DNA of 64,000 nt, taken from assembly GCF_010093535.1 (NCBI RefSeq), contig NW_022985201.1, positions 395,145 through 459,144 of the forward strand, read 5' to 3'. Position numbers and translations under genes: made by a program. Within the stretch, counting starts at the first letter, position 1. Every line of letters starts with the position of its first letter. This stretch comes from Lindgomyces ingoldianus. Its lineage: Eukaryota; Ascomycota; Dothideomycetes; Pleosporales; Lindgomycetaceae. The notes beneath the pieces are model-generated. The model made no database searches. It saw only the letters and a program-made list of their open reading frames with translations, and had not been told where the DNA came from. Positions 33,601 to 44,600 of the stretch are shown here, in pieces.

Positions 33601-35948
33601 ACTGCTACTACACTAACTCTAGAACTACGCAATTAACCTTAAACTAAACCTATAACTAAAAACTTACAAATTATAACCTCTAACAAAAGCTTAGAAGAAC
33701 GCATTGCAAGAATATGTAGACTAAATGCTAGCTTAAGAACACATTAGAGAAAGCAATAGTTTAATAGCATTAGCAGTAGTCTTTATAAAAAAAAAGAATA
33801 GCAAGGTAAGAGTGTATTAAGACTACTAAACTCTAAATAATAACACTATAAAAGACTAGTATTTTTTACTAATTATCTAAAACATTATAAATTAACTTAA
33901 AAGAACTAAGCATTTTACTAAGTTTAATGTCTAAGACAGATTTAATAAAATAAAAATTAAAAAAGAACATAAGTAAATAACAGCCTTTTAGACACTAAAA
34001 AAACTATATAAACTTCTTATTATGCTATTTAGACTAACTAACGCCCTAGCAACCTTCTAACAGGTTATTAACACTGCACTTAACCCCTACCTAGATATAT
34101 TTGTACTTGTATACTTAGACAATGTCCTAATATATACTAAAAAAGACAGACTAGACTACATATCTAAAGTAAAGCTTATACTTAACTAACTCTAATAATA
34201 TAGGCTCTACCTGTAACTAGAAAAATATAAGTTTAATGTATAAAAAACAAAATATTTAAGATTTATTATTAATAAAGAAGAAATAAAAATAAACCTTACT
34301 AAAGTAAGTAAAGTACTTAACTAGCTAACACTAATAATAGTAACAAAAATTAAAGGATTTCTAGGCCTTACTAGCTACATATAAAGAATAATTAAAGACT
34401 ACTCTAAAATAGCGCTCCCCCTTACAGACGCTACCTTAAAAGAAAGGGCAACAGAAAAGTTCTAATAGATAGCAGAAATAAAAGAAGCTTTTTAGAAACT
34501 AAAATAAATAGTAATAAGCTACTCTGTCTTTAAGATGTACAACCTCTTATTAGAAACAAAAGTGCATATAAACGCCTCTCTAAAAGTAGAGAGAGCAGCA
34601 CTCTTCTAAAAATAAGAAGATAGCTAATAGCATTTAGTAGCTTATTACTTAGTAAAATTTACACTATTAGAGTAAAAATATACTATCCTTAACAAAGAAC
34701 TAAAAGCTATAGTTAATACATGTAGAAATTAGAAAGTTAAGCTTTAAAGCCTTAGTTAATAATTTATAATTTTTACTAACTATGTAAACTTTATTACTTT
34801 CCTTACTACTAAGAAACTATTACTAATGCATATATAATAGGCTATAGAACTTGCTTAATTTAATTTTATTATTAAACATGTAGTAAGAAGCAGTAATTAG
34901 CAGGCTAATGCCTTAAGCAGGCGCACAGACTATTTTAAGACTAATAAAAAAAATTCTAAAGAATTTATAATCTTTAAAAAAACTCTAGAGGGACTAGTCT
35001 ATAAAGAACCTAACTAAAAGAAACTACTATGTTCCCTTATAATAGTTAAACAAGAATAGAAGAACTTAATAAAAAAATATTATAAAGCCTCTATGTTTAG
35101 ACACCTAGAAATTAGGTTGCTATAAAAGAAAATTAAAACTATAATACCCTAAGAGATACCCTAGCTAAAACACCTGTGTACTAAAGTCCTATAAGAATGC
35201 AATACCTGTAATAAAAACAACTTATAAAGGCATAAACTTTATAGATTAATTTAGCTAATTACAGCACTTAGCTAACTGTAGATAATAATAACTATAGACT
35301 TTATAACTAGACTACTACCCTTACGTAAACCTAGCACTAAGAGACTTTGTAATATAATTACATAAGTTATAGACAAAACTACTAAGTTTATTTACCTATA
35401 GCTATTAGAAAAAACTATTACAGCTAAAGAATTTATATTTAAGCTAAAAAAAAAACATCTTTATAACTTATAGCTACTTTAAAATTATTATTTTTAATTA
35501 TAACAAATTATTTACTAGCAAATTCTAGATAGCCTTAATTAAACACTTTAGAATTAACTATAGGCTGTCTACTGCCTACTATCTACAAACAGACAGATAA
35601 ACAGAAAGGGTAAACACAGAAGTTAAAAAATTCCTATAAAAATACATCTTATATAAATAGACAGATTAGGCAAAATAGCTACTAATAGCATAGTTTGTTA
35701 TTAACACTTTAAAATTAGCTACTACTAAGGAAACCCTATATAAAGCTAATTTTAGTTACCTTTTATAATATAAGCTTTATAGCTTATAACTAACTAATTC
35801 TTTAGAAGCTATAGATTACACAACTAAACTTCTAGAACTATATTAAAAACTTACTATAAAAGCCTAATTAGCCTAGTGTAACGGCGCAGGCAAGACAATG
35901 GGTCCGAATGCGGTATGAATCCACTCAGAGGCATATGGGAGTGCGTGG

Positions 35949-35958
35949 NNNNNNNNNN
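35949..35958. other. Assembly gap (10 N)
   Basis: Run of N inside element E. The true length is unknown. A young multi-copy LTR is a typical place for an assembler to fail. Confidence 0.98.
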
Positions 35959-36053
35959 AACAGCAGGGGGCCGGGCAGAGTCGAGTCAGGGTCGAACCAG
36001 GGTCGGAGCCGATACGGAGACCCTTCGGATAGGATCCGAGCGACCCGAGATGG

Positions 36054-36073
36054 AACGATTCATGAGAATCGTT
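36054..36073. repeat. Terminal hairpin of LTR element E
   Basis: AACGATTC and GAATCGTT form a perfect 8-bp stem with loop ATGA, directly inside the terminal ACA. The stem is conserved in the copy at 61613, while the loop differs there (TAC). Confidence 0.75.
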
Positions 36074-36549
36074 ACACCTAGGAAGTTATAAAGAAAGTAG
36101 TAAATAAAAAAAAAAACTTACACTAGAAATATACCTAAATAACTATGTATATCTAGACATAAAGGACCTTAAGGCACTAAGACTCTTAAGGAAATTAGTA
36201 AAAAAACACATAAGACTATACTAGGTTATACAAACATGCCCTAGCATCTGTAAGCTTAAGCTACTAAAAGAGATGTAAATACATCCTTAGTTTTACATCT
36301 TTAAACTTAAACTTACTTTTAAAACTATTCTACTTACAACTACTAGATAAAAGAAAGAAGAAAAAGAATATAAAGTAAAAAGAATTTTTAACTATAAAAG
36401 AAATAAATACCTAGTAAAATAAAAAAAATAGCTTACTAGTAAAAATATGTAGAAACCTTTTAGAAGCCTATTAAACACTTCTTAGGCCTTTTATAAATAC
36501 TTAGAGTCTCTTTTAAGTAAAACTATTCTAGAGAAAGCTCTTTAAACTA

Positions 36550-37011
36550 GAAGGCACTATTACTAATTAAAACTGCAGCAGCATTAGCTAGCTATAATGT
36601 AGGAGGTCCGCAACCCTTTAACATAGGCTGCAGAGGAGGAAGACCTGCTGCTTTTGCTTTAAGTGCTTTAAGCTTGTCTAAAGATAAAAGGTTTCTTTCT
36701 AGATATCTTGCCTTTTAATCTGCTAAAACTTTTAACTACTTTTAAACTTAATTCTACTAAGCTATAAAAGACTAAAGACCTCTTAAGGACTTAGCTTACT
36801 TTTATATTTTTTTTTCTTTTATTTTCTTCTCTTTAGCTGCTTTTAATTCTTTAAGTAGTTTCTTCTTCTTACGCTCTAGGTAATCCTAAGCTGTGTTAGA
36901 AATAAAAGCATTATAATAACTACTCTTTTTTACACACTCTACGCACTTGTCTAATAACAAGGACATTACACAGGAAGAACTATAAGACTAATAAGAACTA
37001 TAAAGGCGCAT
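36550..37011 (-). pseudogene. Antisense Cys-rich, coiled-coil ORF at the 3' end of element D
   Basis: Homologue of the frame at 8723 in element C, again opposite to gag-pol and between pol and the 3' LTR. It starts at ATG 37011 with MRLYSSY; Tyr and Ser stand at several Cys positions of C. It keeps SCVMSLL, DKCVECVKK, NAF and a Lys/Glu-rich helix. One single-base frameshift lies after the helix. The second part in the shifted frame (LDKLKALKAKAAGLPP, ANAAAVLI) again matches C. Conservation of the protein pattern between two diverged elements is the main support. No known family is recognised. Confidence 0.55.
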
Positions 37012-37089
37012 TTTTGTATAATAATAAGGATTAAGATAAGTAACAGTATAAAAGTAATAGTTAACAGCAGAAGTATAAGAAACCTAGTA

Positions 37090-37383
37090 AGGCATAGTTA
37101 AAAAAAATAAATGTTAGAACAGCTTTTAAAAAAGAAAACGCACTAGCTAAAAAAAAATTTAACACTTACAACAAAAACAACATAACAGCAAGAACGCTAA
37201 CTAAAAGAGAAGCCTGTGTGTTATAGCTAATAGTTAGACTGTAATAACCTAACTAGCTGTCCCACACAGCCTAAATAATGTTAGATAGAAGGCGCTTAGC
37301 CCTACGCTAAGCAAATTATGTAACAAGATAGATAAAGAATAGCTTTAGCTTTTAGATAAAAGCCTTGCAGAATGCACTGTCTA
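37090..37383 (+). pseudogene. Sense ORF crossing into the 3' LTR of element D
   Basis: The in-frame series HNSKNAN, a stop at a likely Trp codon, KRSLCVIANS crosses the LTR start at 37219. It runs on to LAECTV and stop TAA at about 37382, with RIP stops at Trp and Gln positions. It is colinear with the frame in element C from the internal region through the LTR. A 1-base indel relative to C lies near 37.15 kb, so the upstream part and start are uncertain. Confidence 0.5.
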
Positions 37384-37836
37384 ATAGGGACCTAAGCATT
37401 GCAGGTAATGCAGGCGCTGCAGGCAGTCGCAGGCAATGCATGCAACACCTGCAACGCATGCAGACGCATGTAAACTTTATGTATATAGTTCTAATTATAA
37501 CTATAGTTAAAAAGTTGTAATTACTATTAAGTCTATTCCTATACCCCCTATTTAATAGACTAAGAAGCTGTGATACTTTTACAAAGTCTACTGCTGCCTT
37601 ATATATCTTGCACTATATATACCTCTACTCTTATCCTCACAGATTAGGTTTACTAGCTCCCTATACAGCTGCTAGGTTAAACCACAAGCCTGCCTACCCT
37701 CTACCTCGCATTACCCTGTACTCTGCTTGACGGACTGTACACCCGATCCAGCTAAGTTCTACCCCTTCCGTTAACATATCATCATAGGCTGACGTACTCC
37801 TGAAAACATTATTTCGCCGGAGTAAGGATTGTAACA
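37219..37836 (+). repeat. 3' LTR of element D
   Basis: 618 bp ending GGATTGTAACA. The outer (right) end keeps CpGs (TTCGCCGGAG); the inner (left) end is RIPped (TGTTATAGCTAATAG). Followed by CTTAT. Confidence 0.92.
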
Positions 37837-37841
37837 CTTAT

Positions 37842-39327
37842 TTACTGCTTAAAGCTTTATAATCTCTTTTTACACTAACACTAGCTTATGCGCAATAATT
37901 AATGCCCCCTTTAAAACTTTTTTAAAGGCCTTTACTATAGATGTTAGTAAGCTATTTACATGCCTTTAAATTTTTACCTTTATAAGCATTAATTACAACC
38001 TAAATTTAAGAGTATTACTTAGAGTTTATAACTGCTAGAGCTTATTATTAATAAGTAGTAGTAGTAATAGAGTATGTAACTAGACATTAAAAGCTATTTT
38101 AACCTATTTTAGGTTAAATAGGACTAAACTAGCGCCTTAAAACCCTTCTTAGATATTACTAAAAGTAATTACTATATTATAAGCGTGTATAAAGCATAGT
38201 AAGAACTTAAGTTTTATAATATAAGTAATTTAGTTACACATAAGATCTATAGCTTAGCACTTATATACCTTCTTTAGAGAGGCAAAACAGCCTACATTAA
38301 GAGGCTATAGAAGGTGTAATAAGTGTAGAAGTATGTAAATAGTAATAATCTTATTTTTTTTATAGTACTACTAAAAATTAAGTAAGTTATAGCTTTTATA
38401 GCTATTAATAATAAAAAGCTAATAAGCGCCTATAACTTTTTTTTATATGCTTATTAAAGTGCTTTAACTACTATAGCCTAAGCTTATTTATTGTCTAGCT
38501 GTTTTTAGAGACTATAATAACTTAGTTCTAAAGCAGATTTTTCTTCTTATACTAGGTAAAGAGGTAATAGCAGCCCTTAAAAATAAAAAATAAAAAATAG
38601 CCTACTTTATTATGTTAATGCCTTAAATAACTATTATCTACTCTTTATTACTTTACTATATTACCTTTAGCTATTTTTATTTTCTTAAAGCTATAACAAC
38701 TGCTCTAGTTAATATCTAGCTTATTATAAAGCTTAACTTATTAAAGTTATACATGTCTTTATTCTAGATACTATACTTAGCTTTTATATTAGCTACTAGG
38801 CAAAACTAGCCTTAAATAACCTCTAGATCTTTATAAAGCGCTTTTTTATAATTATACTTATAATTAAACTTTATTATAAACTTAAAGCAGTGCTTAACTT
38901 ACATACTAGGCTAGTTTAAGCTAACCTAGCCTAGATTACGCTTTACGCGCAAGGAATTAGCTATATTAGCTACAGCTGTAAGCCTAGAGGGAAATCTGTG
39001 TGTAATAAGCTTAAGTATGTACTTAATAACTACCTTCTTTTTAAGCTTAGTTAGATTCCTTAATTTAGGCTAGCATTCTGCTTTTAAAGGCTGTCTAGCG
39101 TGTTAATTGCTTAGTGTTGTGTAAGAAACATTATAGATAGCTGCAGCGTGTTATAAAAAAGGTTTTAAGTCTTATTTAAAAGCCTAAAAAGTAAGCTGTA
39201 TCTAACATTCTTTAGAAGATTTAATCTAGTGTTGTTGTTAAGGCATTATGTAGATAGGTAGAGTGTGGTAGAGGCTTAGCAAAAGTGGCCGGCCAACCTG
39301 TGTGGCCGGCTAACCTGTTAGGTACGT
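37842..39327 (-). pseudogene. Degenerate DDE transposase of element I (pogo/Fot1 type)
   Basis: On the minus strand around 38.24-38.45 kb the remnant KNKIITIYILLHLLHLL, then PLNVGCFASLKKVY, aligns with the ENKIIT-x-C-x-PPHSSH-x-LQPLDVG-x-F-x-PLK block of Fot1/pogo DDE transposases. Pro and Ser residues have become Leu, Gln a stop and Asp an Asn, all RIP-type. FNKHIKKSYRRLL just before it matches F-x-KHT-x-R-x-G-x-YRLL. The basic C-terminal tail lies across the D insertion at about 29.85-30.0 kb (KKADLGKKTLIVKNRACL). Element D therefore interrupts the C-terminal region. Confidence 0.8.
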
Positions 39328-39329
39328 TA

Positions 39330-39838
39330 ACTATTCTTTAAACTAAATAACCTACTTTAATGTGCTAACTATTACTATCTACTTAATTCTGCAACTAATT
39401 AGTAGTTCTTTTAATAAAAGGTGTGTTATGCTTCTTGTACTACTAAACCCTAGCCTGCTAGAAAACGCCTAGTAACCTCTATAGCTCTAGATCCCTTAGC
39501 TAATATAAAAAGAAAATATTACTTACTTACTAATATTATAAACGCAGCAAATATCTTTATAGTTATAGTTTAAAATAATTCTTATTAAAATAGTGTTACT
39601 TACTTTTATTAAACACACGCTACTTATTCTTACTAAATATGCTTTACCTAATCTTGTTAACTAAATAGTGCTTTTTTTTATTAATTACTTAATGCCTAGT
39701 CTTATACTTCTATACTTTTATATAAATATAGTAAATGCAACACTACTCTTATTAAAGGCATTAATTAATTTAAGAATAGTGTTAAGTAGAAGGTAAACTG
39801 TGTAAGTTATTAAAGTAATATGTAGGCGTGTACTGTAC
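39330..39838. other. Unassigned AT-rich stretch
   Basis: No recognisable gene or repeat termini; weak, stop-rich frames only. It ends with the TGTAC target of element L. Confidence 0.5.
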
Positions 39839-40440
39839 TGTAAGGCTAATATAGCGCTTACGTGTAAGGCCGAGATGGTGCTTACGTGCAACAAGTATAT
39901 ATACTATTCTGTACGCAATAATTAACGTTAGTTAATTATTTTTACCTTTTTAGTTATATTAGCGTAGTGGTATAGAGCTCTGTTCTTATATAATAATTAA
40001 CTAACAGCAGGGTACAGTTAGTGTTTAACCCCACCTTAGTTAGCTTTAAGCTAGTTTTTAGACTAAAACATAAGGCAGCCTCTTCTAGCACCACATTGTT
40101 GCTGCTAGAAGGTCTAGTGTATATAGCTTAGCTAGCGTAGCCACTAAGCGTTGCGTTGTGTTTATCCCGCGCCTCTAGGCCGCAGGTGGTCAGCCTCTAG
40201 CCAGTAACCAAGTCATGCGCATGGCGTCTCTAAGCTGCGGGTAGGTCATGTGACGCCTGGGACATGCGTCTGCTAAGAAGGGGGATAATGTAAGGCTAAG
40301 ATAGCGCTTACGTGTAAGGCTAAGATAGTGCTTACGTGCAACAAGTATATATACTATTCTGTACACAATAATTAACGTTAGTTAATTATTCGCACCTTTT
40401 TAGTTGTATTAGCGTAGTAGTACAGAGCTCTGTTCTTACA
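39839..40440 (+). mobile_element. TRIM-like miniature LTR retrotransposon L
   Basis: 602 bp in all. Two 152-bp LTRs (39839-39990 and 40289-40440) start TGTAAGGC and end TTCTTACA. The internal region is 298 bp, and TGTAC duplications lie at 39834-39838 and 40441-40445. A polypurine tract, AAGAAGGGGGATAA, precedes the right LTR. No coding capacity is seen. Much of the inside is GC-rich and little RIPped. The LTR start and polypurine tract resemble those of element H, a possible source of proteins. Confidence 0.88.
40289..40338 (+). repeat. Tandem 24-bp duplication inside the L LTR
   Basis: Two adjacent units of TGTAAGGCTAAGATAG followed by CGCTTACG or TGCTTACG. Each unit starts GTAAG and ends CTTAC, so each can fold back. 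The left LTR carries the same duplication with different point changes. Confidence 0.8.
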
Positions 40441-40445
40441 TGTAC

Positions 40446-41347
40446 AGCATAAAAGTTTTAAGTCTATACTACTATTAAACCTAGGTCTAACTCCTGCGCT
40501 TTTTAAAAATGTGTACTAGTTACATACATTAGAACAGACTTATTAATTTTATAAACTACACCTATCTAGCAATGTCTCTAGCATTCTAAGTGTTTTTTTT
40601 ACTTCTTAGTTTTTTTAGTTATTATAAGAAGATCTTTTTAAATAACTTTTAGTTGCTTTATTATAAGAATTAGTAAACAGCAATACTGTGTGTTTATTAG
40701 AGGATAAGGCTAGAATAAATGCTATATTTAAAGCAGAACAAAGAGCATAGAGCATGCTAAAAACAGCTTATATTATGTAATTTACTATAGATAAATCTCT
40801 TAATAATCTAGCACTATTAGATAAAAATAAAAGTCTAATAGTAAAATTTTACTTAAAGCTTAAAAAGATAAATTTAGAGAAATGTAAAGTGTGCAACTAA
40901 AGGTAGTTTAATTTAGATATTACTTTATATAAATACACTACATGTTAAAAAGATAGGCGTAACTACTTAGACAATTCTAATTAGGTGCCCTTATAGGGTG
41001 CTGCAAATAGGCTAGATTCTAGTCCTATGCTATTTTATCTTTTAACACTAACTATAACTAAGGAACAACTTCTAGCTAGAGTGTAGATTATAATAGAGCT
41101 AAGGCAGCACTAGAGTTAATAGTATAAGTATTAAGAGCATGTTTACTATTTTACTATAAATACTATAAAGGTTTTTTTTTGCTTACTACTATTTTTACAT
41201 AATGTTAATGTTATTATTTTAAAGCTCTTAGCATTTAAAGGTAAAAATGTTAGTGCTATTAATTACTTATTTAAAAAAAACTATAAAGTGTAGTAAACTA
41301 TTATATTATAGTAGCTTCTATTTTTTAAATCTAACTATTTTAGCTAT
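40446..41347 (+). other. Unassigned decayed sequence between L and M
   Basis: AT-rich DNA with protein-like but stop-interrupted frames on the plus strand (for example about 40.72-41.10 kb). It continues beyond element M at 47931 once M and its GCTAT duplication are removed. No family is recognised. Confidence 0.4.
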
Positions 41348-41622
41348 TGTGATGACAAGCACTGTCTCTACTACTGTATGGAGCTGGGGAAGCAAGGCAG
41401 AGTAGGTCGGCTCTATTTCAGCTACACTAAGATAGAGAGGAGAAAGGGAGCTTTAAGGGCAGCTCTGCAGAAGAAGTGCTTACAGCGCTAAAGCGCTAGT
41501 AAGGACGCTAGCGCTAAGCAAACTAATAGCGTTGCGCTAGTTGCACCCCCTATATCCTAATTAGCTGCACAGGCAGCTTGTCATGTGACGCGCGACAGAG
41601 CTCTCTGCGTAGGACTGTCACA
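41348..41622 (-). repeat. 3' LTR of element M
   Basis: 275 bp, little damaged, with CpG-containing GACGCGCGACAGAG. Partner of 47651-47925. Confidence 0.9.
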
Positions 41623-44600
41623 TTACCCTCTTTTAAAGCAGTCTTATCCCTAAGACTAGGTAGTTTAGCGCCTTTATATTAGTTTTTAAACTAGTTAAGA
41701 CTTTAGCGCAAGTTAATTATTAACTTTTATAAGTTTTATATCTTTACCTTTTTTATACGCTTGTAACTAGGCGTCTAGTCACGCTAGTAGACTAGGCTTA
41801 GTAGGATATGCTTAGTAGAAGTCCCTTACCTTATGCAGAGCTCTAAGGAATCTGTTAGCATTATACTAGGTAGGGTTAGAATTATAGCCTACCTATAAGG
41901 CTTAGTATTAGAGACGCCTGTAGTAGACATAACTATCTAGGATGTTCTAAACCTACTACTTAGGGTAACTGTTAACCTTAATTAGCTCCTCTAGAGGCTT
42001 AACCTAACCTAGCAGTGTTATAGGTGCTGCCTGCTGTAGGCAGTCTGCGTAGAAGATGTTGTGCATTCTTATGTATAGGGGGAGCTTAAGCTAGTACAAA
42101 TAACCTCTTATACTTATAATTAAATAGGGCCTGTACATCTGCTAGTTAAGCTTCTAGCTAGAGCGCCTTATAGTAAAGCCCTTAAAGGTTATGTATACTT
42201 TATTACCTACTATAAAGTTAGGCTTACGCTGCTTTTTATTTACCTAAGCTGCTTACTACTTTTAGGCTTAAGTAATGCCCTTTCTTATAATCTTAATTAC
42301 TTATTATATAGTGTTATAGCAGAGCTTAGCATAGCTTTAAGCCTCCTTATATAAAATCTACTCTAGCGTAGTTAGTAAGCGTCTTATATGTGCCTTTTAG
42401 TTCTAGTAGTGTGTTAGACAATAGCTAAACTTAATTTTAAACAGTAATAACTTTATTATCTTATATAGTAAAGATGCTTAAGCCTAGTCTATGTAGGGCA
42501 GCAGGTCTAACTAGTTATTTTAGAAGTAATTAATAAATAAACACAGTTGCTAGTTAATATACTAATTTAGCACCTCTATATTACTATTAGTCTAAAGATA
42601 GTAAAGCGTAAAGAGCTTTTATTTAACACTAGTAAAGCAGTAAAGCTTGTCTATAAATGTAAAGGTAAACTATAGTCTATAGTTAAAAATAATTAATTAA
42701 AGGGGTCTATAAACACGCTAGATATAGTAATAGTATAGGTCTGCAGCCCTTATAGCAGTAATAGTCTTATAGCATAGCAGTAAGAAGCAGCGCTTGCTTA
42801 GATAGTCTACTATAATAAACACATTATTATAGCTAGCTTAATTAAGTAGAAATAACTTAAAATTTATAAAAATGTTTTACTATACTTACTTAAGTATTAG
42901 TAGCAGCTTAAGAAGCTCTAAGGTTTTATCTTAAAAAATATAGCTCTACTAATAAGCCTTATAAGCGCTAATGTAGGTTTTAATGTTTTAGCTTATACTT
43001 AGCTAGTAGTACTACTTACATAGCAGCTTAGTTATTTTTTTTAGTTCTAGGATGTGCAGTAAGTTGCGTTGTGTAAACAGCGCAGATAAAGTAGGTTCTT
43101 AGAAACTAGACAGCTAGAACTATAAGCTTCTTTTTCTTTAGTAGTAAGCCCTTAGCATTAAGCTTTTATTATAAGCTAAAATCTTATGCTTTATTATAGT
43201 AGTATTATAAGCTTTTATAATTCTAATTAGCATTTAGGATCTAATTAATAAGCTTATATAGTTAATTTATTAGTAGCAGCTTTATAAGCTTTTTATTTAG
43301 CAAAAAGGTGCTCTATAGAGTAGCGCGTAATTAAGTAATAAGACTAACACTAATCTACTTTTAGCTTAAAAAAAAGTATGTATAAGTAGCTTTATTTTTT
43401 TTTCTATATTTTAAGCTTCTTTTACTTTCTTAACAGCACATCCACAACAACATTAGCAGTGCCTAGGTAGTAGGTTAGCGTAAGGTTAAAGTTTGCTATT
43501 AGCATAGCTTATTACATCTAGTAAAGGGTAAGCTTATGCTTAACAGTAAAGTACTTAAAAGCTTAGTAGTTAGTAATTACTGTAAATAGCTTATTTTATT
43601 ATAGGCTTATTAGCTATACTTACTACTTTTATAAGCTTTAGATAACTATAAGCATTTTTTTATTATATATATTATAGTTTATTTGCAGTAGGCTTATAGT
43701 CTTAGAGTAGAACGCTATAGAGCGCTAGATGCTGTTGTCCTGCAGCTATAATAGTACTCCTGTAATAACTCTATTACTTGTGTTAGTCTTTATACACATT
43801 TTATAATTTAGTAAGTAGTGTGTAAAAATGTTATCTAACAGCATAAAGTCCTTAGCGCGCTTAAACATAGCTAACTTATGCTCTTTTAAAAAATGCTAGG
43901 CGCTACACTTAAGCAGCTTTATAAGTAGCTATATAATGCAACTATAGTCTTTAAGAAAGGCGCAGTAGAAGTTGCAGAACCCTAGAAACAACTGCAGGCT
44001 CTTAATTAAGGTTAGTATAGGCTAGTCTTAGACAGCAGCTACCTTAGTAAGGTCCTTATAAATTCTATTTATACTAATAATAAAACTTAAAAATTTTATT
44101 TTAGTAACTATAAATTTACTTTTTTTAAAGTTAATTTATAGGCTAGCGTTTTACAGACAACATAAGACCTTAGCAATATATACCTTATGCTGTAAAAGGT
44201 TATCTAAGTAAATTAAAATGTTGTTAAAGTAGGCTATATAAAAGTTATTAAGTAAGCTATGTAAAACCTAATTAATATATTACTAAAAAGTTATAAAGCT
44301 GTTATAAAGTCTAAAGAGCAGCATATAATACTTATAGTTACTATAGCATATTTAAAAAGTAGTTAGGTCCTTAACCTTTTTAGTAAGCTAGATGTAATAA
44401 AACACTTGTTATATATTAAGCTTAGTAAAGACCTTAGCTGCAGCTAGCTATGTAAGCGTCTTTTAGATTAAAAGTATTAAGTAAGTGTTTTTTTTTATAA
44501 TTATATTAAGCTTATAATAGTTTATATAAAACTTTTACCTTTTTTCTAGCTTTTTAGTAAACAAGACTAGAAAAGCGTAGCTAGCGTTACTGTGCGTAAT

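Larger units (their letters stand above)
35877..36076. mobile_element. LTR element E (un-RIPped), with assembly gap
   Basis: TGTAACGGCGC...CGTTACA, flanked by the CCTAG duplication (35872-35876 and 36077-36081). It is GC-rich and shows no RIP, in sharp contrast to its host D. Its two ends match the two ends of the 293-bp solo LTR at 61613-61905, in inverse orientation. Ten N (35949-35958) replace about 100 bp of an LTR or an entire internal region. It is therefore either a solo LTR or a collapsed full element. Confidence 0.75.
30623..36520 (+). pseudogene. RIP-inactivated gag-pol of element D, split by E
   Basis: Read left to right. Gag capsid: LAICRQTD near 31.29 kb, then IIKDKFTYNKK. A zinc knuckle near 31.64 kb appears as AYLNYKKVGYFY-stop-KCLDS, where Cys and His codons became Tyr. 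A second zinc-like block, KCGNTHY, lies near 32.06 kb. Reverse transcriptase has LTNALATF, then VYLDNVLIYT near 34.12 kb with one catalytic Asp now Asn. The connection is IKGFLGLTSY, IIKDYSKIALPLTDA (34.35-34.43 kb). Integrase has DFITRL near 35.3 kb and KLTIKA just before E. After E come VYLDIKDLKALR and a chromodomain-like end near 36.40-36.50 kb. Stops are at former Gln/Trp codons. Confidence 0.87.
30005..37836 (+). mobile_element. Ty3/gypsy chromovirus-type retrotransposon D, nested in I
   Basis: 7832 bp. The LTRs are 618 bp (30005-30622 and 37219-37836), flanked by the CTTAT duplication (30000-30004 and 37837-37841). The polypurine tract AAAAGAGAAGCC precedes the right LTR, so the element reads left to right. 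It is the same family as C. It is interrupted by element E in the C-terminal part of integrase. Confidence 0.94.
29630..39327 (-). mobile_element. Fot1/pogo-type DNA transposon I, split by element D
   Basis: The TIRs begin ACGTACCTAACGGG and contain duplicated TTGGCCGGCCAC blocks. TA flanks both ends (29628-29629 and 39328-39329). Without element D it measures about 1861 bp, the normal size for this family. A minus-strand transposase remnant is legible. Same family as copy P (62481) and a relative of O. Confidence 0.88.

Noticed and set aside
39839..40440. Copia-type identity for L from its TGTAAG...CTTACA ends
   Set aside because: The ends alone do not separate copia from gypsy, and H, with similar ends, is clearly gypsy by its connection and integrase motifs.
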